Assembly (NCBI GenBank): GCA_943787785.1
Contig: CALSNT010000017.1
Span: 62,001 to 126,000 of the forward strand
From: an uncultured Paracoccaceae bacterium
GTDB taxonomy: Bacteria; Pseudomonadota; Alphaproteobacteria; Rhodobacterales; Rhodobacteraceae
Length of the DNA: 64,000 bases
Reading direction: 5' to 3'
This document shows positions 48,849 through 58,479 of the stretch, one piece after another. The position numbers and the translations under genes were made by a program. The notes under the pieces are model-generated. The model was not told where the DNA came from. It was given only the letters and a program-made list of their open reading frames with translations, and did not search any database. Numbering within the stretch: the stretch's first letter is position 1; every line of letters begins with the position of its first letter.

Positions 48849-50489
48849 GTGACGTCGAACCAAATCCGCGCCGCTGATCATCTGGTCGACCTGCTGGTCG
48901 GGCAAGGGTCCACACATGTCTTCGGTGTTCCCGGCGAAAGTTATCTGCCGGTGCTGGATGCGCTGCACGGGCGAGAGGCCGAGATCAGCTTTGTCACATG
49001 TCGACAAGAAGGCGGTGCCGCGATGGCCGCAGACGCCTACGGCAAGCTGACCGGACGGCCCGGCATCTGCATGGTTACACGCGGCCCCGGTGCTACAAAC
49101 GCCAGTGCGGGCCTGCATATCGCGTATCAGGACTCCACTCCGATGATCCTGTTCATCGGCCAAGTCGCGCGCGGCATGACCGAGCGTGAGGCATTCCAAG
49201 AACTCGATTACCGCCGTGTGTTCGGCCAGATGGCGAAATGGGTGGCCGAGATCGACGACCCCGCGCGCATTCAGGAATTCGTCACCCGCGCCTATCGCAC
49301 CGCCATGTCGGGCCGCCCCGGACCCGTAGTCCTGTCACTGCCCGAAGATTTGCTCTATGAGGCCCTGCCCACCCCACGCCCGCCGCGCCGGATCGAGGCA
49401 CCTCGCTTTCAACCCGCGCCCGACGCGCTTGGGGCGCTGCGGGACCGACTGTCCGAGGCAGAGCGTCCGATGGTCATCGCAGGTGGTGGCGGCTGGACTG
49501 CAAAGGGCATTGCGGCGCTGGAACGCTTTGCCGAGGCGCAGAACCTGCCCGTGGCCGCCTCGTTCCGCTGTCAGGGGCTGATAAACAACGATCATGCAAA
49601 TTATGTTGGACATTTCGCCGTCGGGCGCGCGAAATTTCTGGATCAGGCGGTGAAGGAAAGTGATCTGCTGATCGCCATCGGCCCGCGCCTCGGCGAAATT
49701 ACAACCGGCGGCTACCACCTGCTGGACGCCCCGGTGCCAAACCAAAGCCTCGCCCATGTGTTCCCTGCCGCCGAGGAACCGGGCCGGGTGTTCGAGCCTG
49801 AGATTGCCTTGGTGTCGGACACAGAAAGTTTCTGCCGCGCCGTTGCCGTATGGGCCACAGTAGCCCCGGATCGCTTCGAAACACGCAGGAAAGGACTGCG
49901 CGCCGCGTTCGAAGCCTATGGAAAACCGCCCCCCAGCGATGACCTGGCCGCGATCTTCGCGCATATGGCCGAGGCTCTGCCGAATGATGCAATCCTGTGT
50001 AACGGCGCTGGCAACTACGCAGGCTGGCTGCACCGCTTCTACCGCTTTCGCGCGCCCGGCACGCAATTGGCGCCGACCTCAGGCTCGATGGGCTACGGTC
50101 TGCCTGGTGCCGTCGCCGCCGCGACAGCCGCCCCTGACCGCGAGGTCTTCGCCATCGCTGGCGACGGGTGTTTCATGATGACCTGCCAGGAAATGGCTAC
50201 CGCCTGCCACCACGGCCTGCGCCTGACTGTCATCATCATCAACAATTCGCGCTACGGCACGATCCGCGCCCATCAGGAGCGCGAGTTTCCGGGCCGAGTT
50301 TCAGGGACCGACCTCATCAACCCGGATTTCTGCGCCTTCGCACGATCCTTCGGGGCGCATGCGGAAAAGGTCGACAACGCAGGGGAATTCCAGCAGGCAC
50401 TCGCCGGAGCCCGATCCCGTGGCGGGGTCAACCTGATCGAAGTTGCCGCCGACCCGACCATGCTCGCCCCCGGTGTTCGGCTGGCTTGA
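48849..50489 (+). CDS. Thiamine-diphosphate-dependent enzyme (acetolactate-synthase-like)
   Basis: 546 residues with the three domains of the family. The N-terminal Pyr domain contains FGVPGESYLPVLDAL and the activating Glu in RQEGGAAMAADAYG; the central domain is DHS-like; the C-terminal PP domain carries the GDG...NN cofactor motif (GDGCFMMTCQEMATACHHGLRLTVIIINN, near 437). It may decarboxylate a 2-oxo acid. No small regulatory subunit is nearby, so it is unlikely to be the biosynthetic acetolactate synthase. GTG start. Ends 5 bases before a convergent gene. Confidence 0.82.
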   Translation: MTSNQIRAADHLVDLLVGQGSTHVFGVPGESYLPVLDALHGREAEISFVTCRQEGGAAMAADAYGKLTGRPGICMVTRGPGATNASAGLHIAYQDSTPMILFIGQVARGMTEREAFQELDYRRVFGQMAKWVAEIDDPARIQEFVTRAYRTAMSGRPGPVVLSLPEDLLYEALPTPRPPRRIEAPRFQPAPDALGALRDRLSEAERPMVIAGGGGWTAKGIAALERFAEAQNLPVAASFRCQGLINNDHANYVGHFAVGRAKFLDQAVKESDLLIAIGPRLGEITTGGYHLLDAPVPNQSLAHVFPAAEEPGRVFEPEIALVSDTESFCRAVAVWATVAPDRFETRRKGLRAAFEAYGKPPPSDDLAAIFAHMAEALPNDAILCNGAGNYAGWLHRFYRFRAPGTQLAPTSGSMGYGLPGAVAAATAAPDREVFAIAGDGCFMMTCQEMATACHHGLRLTVIIINNSRYGTIRAHQEREFPGRVSGTDLINPDFCAFARSFGAHAEKVDNAGEFQQALAGARSRGGVNLIEVAADPTMLAPGVRLA

Positions 50490-50494
50490 CAGCA

Positions 50495-51664
50495 TTATCG
50501 CAGGCGCGCGGCAATGGCCTGACCGGCTGCGACGCCCGACGACCATGCCCACTGAAAGTTGTAGCCTCCAAGCCAGCCGGTGACATCGACCGCCTCTCCG
50601 ATGGCGTAAAGGCCGGGGACCGCCCGCGCCTCCATAGTTTTGGACGAAAGGGCCTCGGTCGAAATGCCGCCAGCAGTCACCTCTGCCTTGGCATAGCCTT
50701 CGGTGCCGCTGGGCCGGAATGTCAGATTGGTCAGAAACTCGGCGGCAAGATCCAGGTCGGCATTGCTCAGGTTCGCAAATTCCGTAGCCAGCCCAATTCG
50801 CCCCGCCAGCGCCTCTGCCAACCGGGCCGGAAATCGCTCGGCAAGTGCCGCCTTGAGATGCGCTCTTGGCATACGCTTTCGCGCATCGCGCAGCCAATCA
50901 ACAGCGTCGGGTGCAAGGTTCAGAAACACCGGATCGCCGGGATTCCAATAGGACGACACCTGAAGGATCGCCGGACCGGACAGGCCTTTGTGCGTGAACA
51001 GTACCGCTTCGTCGAAGGAGACCTCGCCAACCCGCGCCGATGCCGGAACGCTGACACCGGACATGGTACGGAACAGCATCTCATCGGGGCCGAGTGTGAA
51101 GGGAACCAGCGCCGGGCGCGGTGAGATAACATCCAACCCGAATTGCCGGGCGATGTCATAGGCCCGCCCGGTCGCGCCCATCTTCGGAATCGACGGGCCA
51201 CCGGTCGCGATGACCAACTGCGGGGCCGTCGCGCCTGCCGTGTGGAACTTGCCGTCTGAGTACGTGATGTCGCCAATCTCGGTCGACAAACGCAACTCGA
51301 CGCCACCCTTCTCGCATTCTTCCAACAACATCGCCACGATCTGCCGCGCCGAGCCGTCGCAGAACAACTGCCCCAGCGTTTTCTCGTGCCAGGCGATCCC
51401 GTGGCGTTCGACCAACGCCAGAAAATCCCACTGGGTATAACGGGATAGCGCCGATTTCGCGAAATGCGGGTTGTCGGACAGGAAACACCTCGCATCGGTG
51501 CCGATATTGGTGAAATTGCACCGCCCGCCGCCCGAGATCAGGATCTTCTTCCCGGCTTTCTCGGCATGGTCGATGACCAGCACCCGCGCACCGCCCTGCC
51601 CCGCCGTTGCCGCGCACAGCAGCCCAGCCCCTCCGGCTCCGAGGATGATGACATCGAATTCCAT
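50495..51664 (-). CDS. BaiN/HI0933-family FAD-dependent flavoprotein
   Basis: 389 residues: VIILGAGGAGLLCAATAGQGG (FAD loop), KKILISGGGRCNFTN, LVIATGGPSIPKMGATG, FTHKGLSGPAILQ and the C-terminal GLYAIGEAVDVTGWLGGYNFQWAWSSG. These mark the YhiN/HI0933 group, often annotated as NAD(P)/FAD-dependent oxidoreductase. Physiological substrate unknown. Located 43 bases downstream of the catabolic operon on the same strand, so possibly in the same transcript. Confidence 0.87.
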   Translation of the reverse strand: MEFDVIILGAGGAGLLCAATAGQGGARVLVIDHAEKAGKKILISGGGRCNFTNIGTDARCFLSDNPHFAKSALSRYTQWDFLALVERHGIAWHEKTLGQLFCDGSARQIVAMLLEECEKGGVELRLSTEIGDITYSDGKFHTAGATAPQLVIATGGPSIPKMGATGRAYDIARQFGLDVISPRPALVPFTLGPDEMLFRTMSGVSVPASARVGEVSFDEAVLFTHKGLSGPAILQVSSYWNPGDPVFLNLAPDAVDWLRDARKRMPRAHLKAALAERFPARLAEALAGRIGLATEFANLSNADLDLAAEFLTNLTFRPSGTEGYAKAEVTAGGISTEALSSKTMEARAVPGLYAIGEAVDVTGWLGGYNFQWAWSSGVAAGQAIAARLR

Positions 51665-51707
51665 GGCCGCCTTCTAGGACGCAGCGCCGGGCGCGAAAAG
51701 GCCGGTT

Positions 51708-52814
51708 CTACAACCGGCGCACTGTTCCAACTTTGACGAGCGTCCCGCTACGCCGGGACGCAATTGCCGCGAAAGCCAGTGCCAGACTGTCGAGGTTCGC
51801 GCGCGCGCCATTGGCGGGTTCGGTCCCGTCCTCGATAGCGACAAGCAGCGCGCCCATGGTGCCGCGAAACCCATCGTTGAACCATGTTCCCCTCAGCACC
51901 GGAGAGCAGCGCCCCTCTGCTGTCGTAAGGGTCACAGTCTGCTGCCCAAGGTCCGGCCCTTCACTGCGAAGACTGCCCAGGGTGCCGACAATATTGGTCG
52001 TGTCGCGCGGCCCGTGCAGAGTTGCCCCATCGAACACCAAGCTGGCCTGTCCGCCAATCATCGCAATCTGTGCCTGTGCCAGCAGCGCCTGCTTCGCCAA
52101 CTGATCGCCCGTGCGCGTCGCCGTCGCAAAGACGCTTTGCGCGCGCCCCGGCATGATGCTTGCGACGAAATCGAACCAGTGAATGCCAAAATCATACAGC
52201 ACCAAATCCTCGATCCGGTCGAACTCGGTCCCCGCCACCCATGTGTGATCCCAATGGGCCAAGGTGTGGCAGCTCAGGACCTCGCCCACCAACCCGGCCT
52301 GAACCGCCGCGCGCATCCAGGCCATATGCGGCGACCAGCGCCCGTTCTGGTTCACGGCCAGTTTCACGCCCTGCGCGTCGGCCAGATCGGCTAGCCGCGC
52401 GCCCTCGTCCAGATCCAACACGAAGGGCTTCTGCGACAGAACGTGTTTGCCCGCCTGCAACGCCGCCTCGATCATCGGGCCACGCACCTCCGGGTAGGGC
52501 GTAATGTCGACCACGTCGATGGTGTCGTCTGCCAGAACCGAAGGCAGATCATCAGTCACCTGCGCGTCCGGATAGCATTGTTCGGCCAGTGCCTGCGCCT
52601 TGGAGGCTGTCCGGTTGCAGATTGCAGCAACTTCCCACCCCGCCGCGCGATAGGCATCCAGATGCGCAGGCGCGATGGCCCCTGCCCCGACGATGGCAAT
52701 CCGGGGCTTGTACTCACGCGGAGTGGGCGGCTGATACGGCAGGTCAGGTGCCGCGACCTCGGCCACATCGGCCTTGCGCAGCGAATAGGTGTCCAGATCA
52801 GGCTCACTACTCAT
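51708..52814 (-). CDS. Gfo/Idh/MocA oxidoreductase with QKP motif
   Basis: 368 residues: a 35-residue N-terminal lead, then the NAD(P) fold PRIAIVGAGAIAPAHLDAYRAAGWEV. The usual EKP catalytic motif reads SQKPFV, keeping the lysine but replacing Glu by Gln. The second domain contains NQNGRWSPHM and DFGIHWFDF. Members oxidise sugar or cyclitol hydroxyls. It overlaps the next oxidoreductase by 4 bases, and is the last gene of the operon. Confidence 0.85.
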   Translation of the reverse strand: MSSEPDLDTYSLRKADVAEVAAPDLPYQPPTPREYKPRIAIVGAGAIAPAHLDAYRAAGWEVAAICNRTASKAQALAEQCYPDAQVTDDLPSVLADDTIDVVDITPYPEVRGPMIEAALQAGKHVLSQKPFVLDLDEGARLADLADAQGVKLAVNQNGRWSPHMAWMRAAVQAGLVGEVLSCHTLAHWDHTWVAGTEFDRIEDLVLYDFGIHWFDFVASIMPGRAQSVFATATRTGDQLAKQALLAQAQIAMIGGQASLVFDGATLHGPRDTTNIVGTLGSLRSEGPDLGQQTVTLTTAEGRCSPVLRGTWFNDGFRGTMGALLVAIEDGTEPANGARANLDSLALAFAAIASRRSGTLVKVGTVRRL

Positions 52815-53887
52815 GGCAGCAACGCCAGCGTCCGTTTCTGGGCCGCCGAGGCCGCCGCCGTATCAACAATCCGCTGCGCAGTCAGACACAGCGCCGGGTC
52901 CAGCGGCCCTTCGACAGGCGCACCACTTGCGAGGCATCCCAGCACATATTCGATCCCGTTGCGCCGCCCTTCGGGCAATTCATCCGCCGGAACCGCCGTA
53001 ATCTCCGGCTTGGCCCTCGTCTGCACCGTCACGTGATCCGCGTAGTCCGCACTGGCAATCGTACCGTCGCTGCCGACGAATACGAACCCGCAGGTCGGCT
53101 GCGGCTGCGTCGTCCAGGGGTCGGTGAAGGTGCCCCAGCGCGTCTCCATCTTCGACAGCCCCCGCGCATAGCGGCAGATAGTGATTGAGTGTTGGTCAAC
53201 CTCGATCCCAGCCGCCTCGTCCACCACGCAAGTAACTTCCAGCGGAGCCTCACCGTTCATGTACCAGGTGCCCAACGTCGCCCCATAGCCAAGGTAATCC
53301 AGCAGGCTGCCCCCGCCCGAGGCCTTTTTGTACCACCAGCTGTCCGGCTTCTGCCGCTCAACCTCCTCGGGCGTCACCTCAACCTTGTCGGCCAGATGAT
53401 AAAGCGGCCCTCGATTGCCGTCGTAGAAATGTACTTCCAGCAGATCACCGATCACGCCTTCGTCCAGTAAGCGCTTGGCAGTAGCGTGGGATTCGACCCA
53501 GGCTAGCGGCCAGTTGATTGCCATTGTTTTGCCCGTCGGTTCCATCGCCGCAATCATCCGCCGGGCATCCGCAGCCGAAGATGCGAAGGGCTTTTCTACA
53601 AAGACATTGGTACCGTAGCCCGCAAGCCGCTCGGTGTAATCCGCATGATCTGCCGGGGCTGCGCAAAGGATGGCGAGGTCAGGCTTGGTCGCATCCATAC
53701 AGGCATCGAAGTTGGTGAACAGCCGGTCCTGCGGAATGCCCAGCGCCTGCGCCGCCGTCTGCATTTTCGAAGCGTCAGGGTCAAACAGCCCGGCGATTTC
53801 CGCTTCGGGATGTTCATCCACCATCCGCAGCAGATCGCCCATATGCATGTGATCGAAACTGATGCCGGTGACGCGGAATTTAGCCAT
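52811..53887 (-). CDS. Gfo/Idh/MocA oxidoreductase
   Basis: 358 residues. The Rossmann start is unusual (FRVTGISFDHMHMGDLLRMV rather than a plain GxGxxG). The EKP motif is present as VEKPFASSAADA, followed by NWPLAWVESHATAKRLL and GGGSLLDYLGYGATL in the catalytic domain. Probably forms a pair with the overlapping 51708 gene; substrate unknown. Confidence 0.85.
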   Translation of the reverse strand: MAKFRVTGISFDHMHMGDLLRMVDEHPEAEIAGLFDPDASKMQTAAQALGIPQDRLFTNFDACMDATKPDLAILCAAPADHADYTERLAGYGTNVFVEKPFASSAADARRMIAAMEPTGKTMAINWPLAWVESHATAKRLLDEGVIGDLLEVHFYDGNRGPLYHLADKVEVTPEEVERQKPDSWWYKKASGGGSLLDYLGYGATLGTWYMNGEAPLEVTCVVDEAAGIEVDQHSITICRYARGLSKMETRWGTFTDPWTTQPQPTCGFVFVGSDGTIASADYADHVTVQTRAKPEITAVPADELPEGRRNGIEYVLGCLASGAPVEGPLDPALCLTAQRIVDTAAASAAQKRTLALLP

Positions 53888-53899
53888 TGTCGTGCCTCC

Positions 53900-54877
53900 T
53901 CAGCTTTGGTCGGTCAGGCGGATGTAGACCGTGGTAACCGCCAGAATGATCGCTCCGAACAGGATGCGCCGCGCGCCCTCGGGCATTTGCAGCAGGGTCA
54001 GCAGCGTGCCCAGCACAGTCAGGATCAGCGCGCCCAGAATGGTGCCGCCATAGCCCCCGCGCCCACCGAAGATCGAGGTGCCGCCGATTACCGCCGCCGC
54101 AATCGACGGCAACAGCAGCGGGTTCACCAGCGACAGCGATGGGGCCTTGATCAGCCCCACATAGAGCAACCCTGCCACCCCCGCGATCAGCCCTGAAAGC
54201 ACGTAAAGCGCCAGAAACACCTGCCATGAGCGTACGCCTGAAATCCGCGCCGCCTTCTCGTTCGAGCCCAGCGCATAGAGCAACCGTCCAAAGCCAGTGC
54301 GCCGCTGGCCCCAGACGATCAGCGCCGCAAACGGCACGAACAGCAGCAGCGAGTTCGGCGCGTCCCAGGTCCGCCCGGTCCCCAGCCACGCCAACCCGTC
54401 TGGCACGACCGAACCGGTTGCGATGACAAAACGCTGATAAACCTGTAAGCACCCTGTCCCGATCAGCCCGGTGCCCAAGGTCATGATAAGTGGATGCACC
54501 CGGCACACGGCGACGCCGAACCCATTGGCCAGCCCGATCAGCACCGCCGGGATCAGCCCGATCAGGATCGCCAGCGGCACGCCGACGATCGGCACCTGAG
54601 TGGCCATCACGAAAGCGGTGATCGTGGCGGCGACCGAGGCGCTGAGGTCGATCCCCCCTGTCAGCATCGTCAGAGTCTGGCAGGCCGCCAGCATGGCCAG
54701 CGGGATCGCGAATTTGATGGTATTGCCGACCCAACGTTCGTTAACGATGCCGGGGCGCATGAACTCCAGCAGTCCGACCAGCACAAGCAGCAGGACCACC
54801 AGCGGGATCATCGGATTGTCGCCAAGAAAGCGCGCGATCCGACGCAGCGGCGGGGTTTGTTCGGTTGTCGAGGTCAT
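53900..54877 (-). CDS. Sugar ABC transporter permease (RbsC-like), second copy
   Basis: 325 residues, BPD_transp_2 type with eight to ten helices. Conserved TMLTGGIDLS near residue 70 and VIGGTSIFGGRGGYGGTILGALILTVL near the C-terminus. Pairs with the overlapping permease gene to form the channel. Ends 12 bases before the next dehydrogenase. Confidence 0.9.
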   Translation of the reverse strand: MTSTTEQTPPLRRIARFLGDNPMIPLVVLLLVLVGLLEFMRPGIVNERWVGNTIKFAIPLAMLAACQTLTMLTGGIDLSASVAATITAFVMATQVPIVGVPLAILIGLIPAVLIGLANGFGVAVCRVHPLIMTLGTGLIGTGCLQVYQRFVIATGSVVPDGLAWLGTGRTWDAPNSLLLFVPFAALIVWGQRRTGFGRLLYALGSNEKAARISGVRSWQVFLALYVLSGLIAGVAGLLYVGLIKAPSLSLVNPLLLPSIAAAVIGGTSIFGGRGGYGGTILGALILTVLGTLLTLLQMPEGARRILFGAIILAVTTVYIRLTDQS

Positions 54878-55833
54878 GCCGTTTTCACCCGCCCTGCCCG
54901 CACCGCCAGAATCCCGCCCAGCATCACCACCGCCACCATGATCGAGCCTTCGACGATGGTGGTGACATTCGGATCGACGCTCAGCAGCGTCAGGTCCATT
55001 CGCACCAGTCGTAGAATGAACACGGCGATGATCGGCCCTAGCAGCGCGCCGCGCCCGCCACCCAGCACCACGCCGCCCAGCACCACCGCCGCGACGCTGG
55101 CCATCAGGTACGGGCCGGGGATCGGCTCTCCGTTCCCAGTGCTCAGTGTCAGGGACAGCCCGCCCATTGCGGCGAATAATCCGCAGATCGCATATGCTGC
55201 AATTCGGGTCCGCCCGATGGCGATTCCCGAGCGGTAAGCGGCGCGTTCATCACTACCGATAGCATAGATCGACAGACCCAGGTTCGACCGGCGGATCGGC
55301 ACCCAGACCACCGCCAGCGCGATGACCAGAACGACGAAGGCCTTGGGCAGCCAAGGGAACAGGACCGTACCGACAATCATCTCTCGCACCCAGGGCACCG
55401 CCGCGCCGCCGGGGGCCTTCAGGATTAACAGGGCGACCCCCTCCCAAACGAACAGCATGGCGAGTGTCACCACGATATCCGGAACCCGCGTCATCACAAT
55501 CAGCGCGCCATTCAGCGCCCCCATTGCCAGCCCGATTCCCAGCACCAGCAGGACCAGCGGAACCGCCATCGCGTCACTCGCGCCGTCCATCAGAACCGCC
55601 GCCGTCACGCCTGCAACGGCCATCATCGAAGCAACGCTCAGGTCGATCCCGCCGGCGATCACAACCACTGCCATCGCTGCCGTAGCAAATGCGAAGGGCA
55701 GCGTGGCGCGCGACAGGCTTTCCAGCCCCGATGCGCCGAACCCCGGCTGGATCAGCCGCGTGAAGATGAACAATGCGATCAACAGCGCGACCAGCCCGAG
55801 GGTCCAGCCATTCTTGGCGATCAATCGTTTCAT
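54874..55833 (-). CDS. Sugar ABC transporter permease (RbsC-like), first copy
   Basis: 319 residues, same family: AVVIAGGIDLSVASMMAVAG, SDERAAYRSGIAI and VVLGGVVLGGGRGALLGPIIAVFIL. Overlaps the ATPase gene upstream and the other permease downstream by 4 bases each. Confidence 0.9.
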   Translation of the reverse strand: MKRLIAKNGWTLGLVALLIALFIFTRLIQPGFGASGLESLSRATLPFAFATAAMAVVVIAGGIDLSVASMMAVAGVTAAVLMDGASDAMAVPLVLLVLGIGLAMGALNGALIVMTRVPDIVVTLAMLFVWEGVALLILKAPGGAAVPWVREMIVGTVLFPWLPKAFVVLVIALAVVWVPIRRSNLGLSIYAIGSDERAAYRSGIAIGRTRIAAYAICGLFAAMGGLSLTLSTGNGEPIPGPYLMASVAAVVLGGVVLGGGRGALLGPIIAVFILRLVRMDLTLLSVDPNVTTIVEGSIMVAVVMLGGILAVRAGRVKTA

Positions 55834-57329
55834 GCGGGCACTGCCTCGGCCCCGGTCAGACCATAGGCGGCGCGCATCAATGTCTGCTCATCCGCGTTCG
55901 CCGCTTCAATCACATCGACCAAGCGCCCATTGAAAATGACGGCTGCACGATCACAGGCGGCAGGCACCTCAGCCAGTTCGGAGGTGTAGTAGAGGACCGA
56001 GGCCCCCTGCTCCGCCAACTCCCGCACCAGCAGATAAATCTGTCGCTTGGTGCGCACGTCGATGCCGCGCGTCGGGTCGAACAGCAGCAAAATGTCGACG
56101 CCACTGGCCAGCCAGCGCCCGATGGTAACTTTCTGCTGGTTGCCGCCTGAAAGCCGCTGAACCTCGCCCATGGCGCGCCGGTCGATCTGCATCCGGTCGA
56201 CCGCATCGTCAACCTTGCGCGCCTCTTCCCGCATGCGGATCGCGCCCCAATTTCCGGGCCTTGCCAGCAGTGGCAACGCCAAGTTTTCCCGTACCGAGCG
56301 TTCCATCAGCAGCCCGTCGGCACGATTCCCTGGCACAAAGGTCATCCCCGCCTCAATCGCATCCGCCGGATGGGAAAAGCTGACCGCTTTGCCATCCAGT
56401 TCCACCGTTCCGCCCGTGGGACGGGCCATCCCGGCAAGCACATCGAACAGCTCATCCTGCCCCTGCCCCTCCAGCGCGACGACGCCCAGAACCTCTCCGC
56501 GACGAAGCTCCAGGGAGACGTCGGCCAGCTTGGGCGCTGCCGCTAGGTTCTTGACGCGCAGCCGGGTGTCCGCACGGTCGGTAGCCATCGTCGCTGTCGC
56601 CTGCGCCGGCCCCTCGCCCAGCGCCGCGCCCAGCATCAGTTCGACCACCTTTTCCTCAACCCCCGGTTCGATCGGCAGGTCGCCGACCGTTAGGCCGTCG
56701 CGCAAAACCGTCACACGATCACAAATCTCGGCAATCTCGGCAAACCGATGCGAGATATAAATCACCGCCTGTCCCTTATCCGCCTGCGCGCGCACGGTTT
56801 TCAGGACTCGTTCGACCAGATCCGTCGGCAGCGCGGCGGTCATCTCATCCAGCAAAAGCACGTCCGGCTCACTCGCCAACGCGCGGGCCAAATCGAGGAT
56901 GCGCAAGGTCGCCAGCGGCAAATGCCCGATCATATCATCCAGCCGCAGCCCAACGATCCCCAGTTCGGCCACCCAGTGCTGAAATGCCTCGACCGGTGTG
57001 CCACCCAGCTGCAGGTTATCAGCTACATCGAGGTCCGGGATGAGCGAGGGTTCCTGATAGACCGGCACCAGTCCTGAGCGCCGCGCCTCAGCCGGCGAGC
57101 CCACGCGCCGTTCCTGCCCACGTATCCAAACATGCCCGGTGTCCGCCTTCAGCGCGCCGGTCAGAATTTTAACGAAAGTCGATTTGCCCGCGCCGTTCGC
57201 GCCCACCAGGGCAACGATCTCTCCGCGGTCAATTGTCAGGTTGGCATCCTTCAGCGCGACAACGGCGCCAAAGCGTTTCGTCACGCCCTGCGCGTCCAGC
57301 AACCGGCCCTGCCCCTTGGTGTCCGTCAT
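55830..57329 (-). CDS. Sugar ABC transporter ATP-binding protein (RbsA/MglA-like)
   Basis: 499 residues with two ABC domains in tandem, as in ribose, galactose and inositol importers. The first half has Walker A VGANGAGKSTFVKILTGAL and Walker B VLLLDEMTAALP. The second half has the degenerate loop VALEGQGQDELFDVLAG and LSGGNQQKVTIGRWLASGVDILLLFDPTRGIDV. Overlaps the permease by 4 bases. Confidence 0.92.
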   Translation of the reverse strand: MTDTKGQGRLLDAQGVTKRFGAVVALKDANLTIDRGEIVALVGANGAGKSTFVKILTGALKADTGHVWIRGQERRVGSPAEARRSGLVPVYQEPSLIPDLDVADNLQLGGTPVEAFQHWVAELGIVGLRLDDMIGHLPLATLRILDLARALASEPDVLLLDEMTAALPTDLVERVLKTVRAQADKGQAVIYISHRFAEIAEICDRVTVLRDGLTVGDLPIEPGVEEKVVELMLGAALGEGPAQATATMATDRADTRLRVKNLAAAPKLADVSLELRRGEVLGVVALEGQGQDELFDVLAGMARPTGGTVELDGKAVSFSHPADAIEAGMTFVPGNRADGLLMERSVRENLALPLLARPGNWGAIRMREEARKVDDAVDRMQIDRRAMGEVQRLSGGNQQKVTIGRWLASGVDILLLFDPTRGIDVRTKRQIYLLVRELAEQGASVLYYTSELAEVPAACDRAAVIFNGRLVDVIEAANADEQTLMRAAYGLTGAEAVPA

Positions 57330-57347
57330 GCCCGCCCCTGTCGTCTG

Positions 57348-57379
57348 TTGGTCGGGCCCCGCATCAGGGGCCCGACCAA
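57348..57379 (-). promoter_or_regulatory. Intra-operon hairpin between binding protein and ATPase genes
   Basis: A perfect 13-bp stem (57348-57360 with 57367-57379) and 6-base loop in the 66-base gap. No T-run follows on the minus strand. It would block 3' exonucleases and keep the binding-protein message more abundant, a common arrangement in importers. Confidence 0.7.
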
Positions 57380-57395
57380 TCTCAAAGTACCGCGA

Positions 57396-58433
57396 TTACT
57401 CGCCCGGGCCTTTGCAGGCGATGATCTCGTCCATGCTGTAGGTCGTCCATCCCGGGATTGAGACCGACACGGGCCATTCCGGGTCGAGGTTTGGGTTCTG
57501 CGCCGCCTCGATCAGCTTCATGCCTTCTGGATCGTTGTTTGCCCAAAGCGACGGATCCACAAGCACCGTGCTGTCGGCCGGCACGTCACCATCCAGAATC
57601 TGGATTGCCAACGTCACACCCGCGCCACCAATGGAACCCGGGTTGGTCACAGCCGCCCCGGTGAAGCCATCGACACTTGCCAACTGACCCACGAAGCCCG
57701 CGTTATCCGCACCGACAATCGGTACCAGAGGCACGTCGGATTCGATGAACGCATCTACGATCACGTTGTCGATGCCGCTGGTCCAGACCCCGTCGAACGG
57801 GATGCCGGTTGCCAGATAGTCCAGGACCTGCTGCTTGCCCTGGTCCTGCTGCCAGCCGGTGAAGACCTCATGCGCGACGTTGACGTCCGGATGCTCGGCC
57901 AAGGCGCGCTGGAATCCGGTGTGACGGTCGTTGTCGGCCCCCGCCCCGGCGGCACCGCGCATATAGACCACATCGCCCGATCCGCCCATTTCCTCAAACA
58001 GCCATTTTGCGCCGAGATAAGCGTATTCTTCCTGGTTGTTGGACAGGATGTACGCCCCCTCAGCCGTCACGGCCTGATCGACGGCCACAACGACGATGTC
58101 CTTGGCAATCGCCTCTTCAATAGCCGAGTTCACGCCGTCCGCATTCGACGGGTTCAGAACGATTGCGTCCACACCGGCTTCGATCAGGTTGCGGATATCC
58201 TCAAGCTGACCAGCGGCATCGGTGTTGCGATGCGCGATGTTCAGGCTGTCGACTTTGCCCGACACCAACGCCTGCGCTTTCATGGCGCAGACCATCTCCT
58301 CGCGCCAGCCGTTTCCCTGAACGGTGTTGGAAATACCGATGGTGTACCCGCCATGGCTGGCCGCAAAAGCTGCCCCGCCGAGGCTGGTTGCCAGAACCGC
58401 AGCGGCGCTGGTCGTTGTCAGAAAGTTTCTCAT
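57396..58433 (-). CDS. Sugar/cyclitol ABC transporter periplasmic binding protein (MocB/RbsB-like)
   Basis: 345 residues with a signal peptide (cleavage after AAFA). The Peripla_BP_4 fold is seen in YTIGISNTVQGNGWREEMVCAMKAQ, IRNLIEAGVDAIVLNPSNADGV, YMRGAAGAGADNDRHTGFQRALAEHPDV and IPIVGADNAGF-like segments. Comparable proteins bind ribose, inositol or rhizopine (MocB). The ligand cannot be read from sequence. Confidence 0.88.
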   Translation of the reverse strand: MRNFLTTTSAAAVLATSLGGAAFAASHGGYTIGISNTVQGNGWREEMVCAMKAQALVSGKVDSLNIAHRNTDAAGQLEDIRNLIEAGVDAIVLNPSNADGVNSAIEEAIAKDIVVVAVDQAVTAEGAYILSNNQEEYAYLGAKWLFEEMGGSGDVVYMRGAAGAGADNDRHTGFQRALAEHPDVNVAHEVFTGWQQDQGKQQVLDYLATGIPFDGVWTSGIDNVIVDAFIESDVPLVPIVGADNAGFVGQLASVDGFTGAAVTNPGSIGGAGVTLAIQILDGDVPADSTVLVDPSLWANNDPEGMKLIEAAQNPNLDPEWPVSVSIPGWTTYSMDEIIACKGPGE

Positions 58434-58479
58434 GTCGTCACTCCCTTGAGTTGGTTTTAGTTTCAGTGCATCCGGCCCG

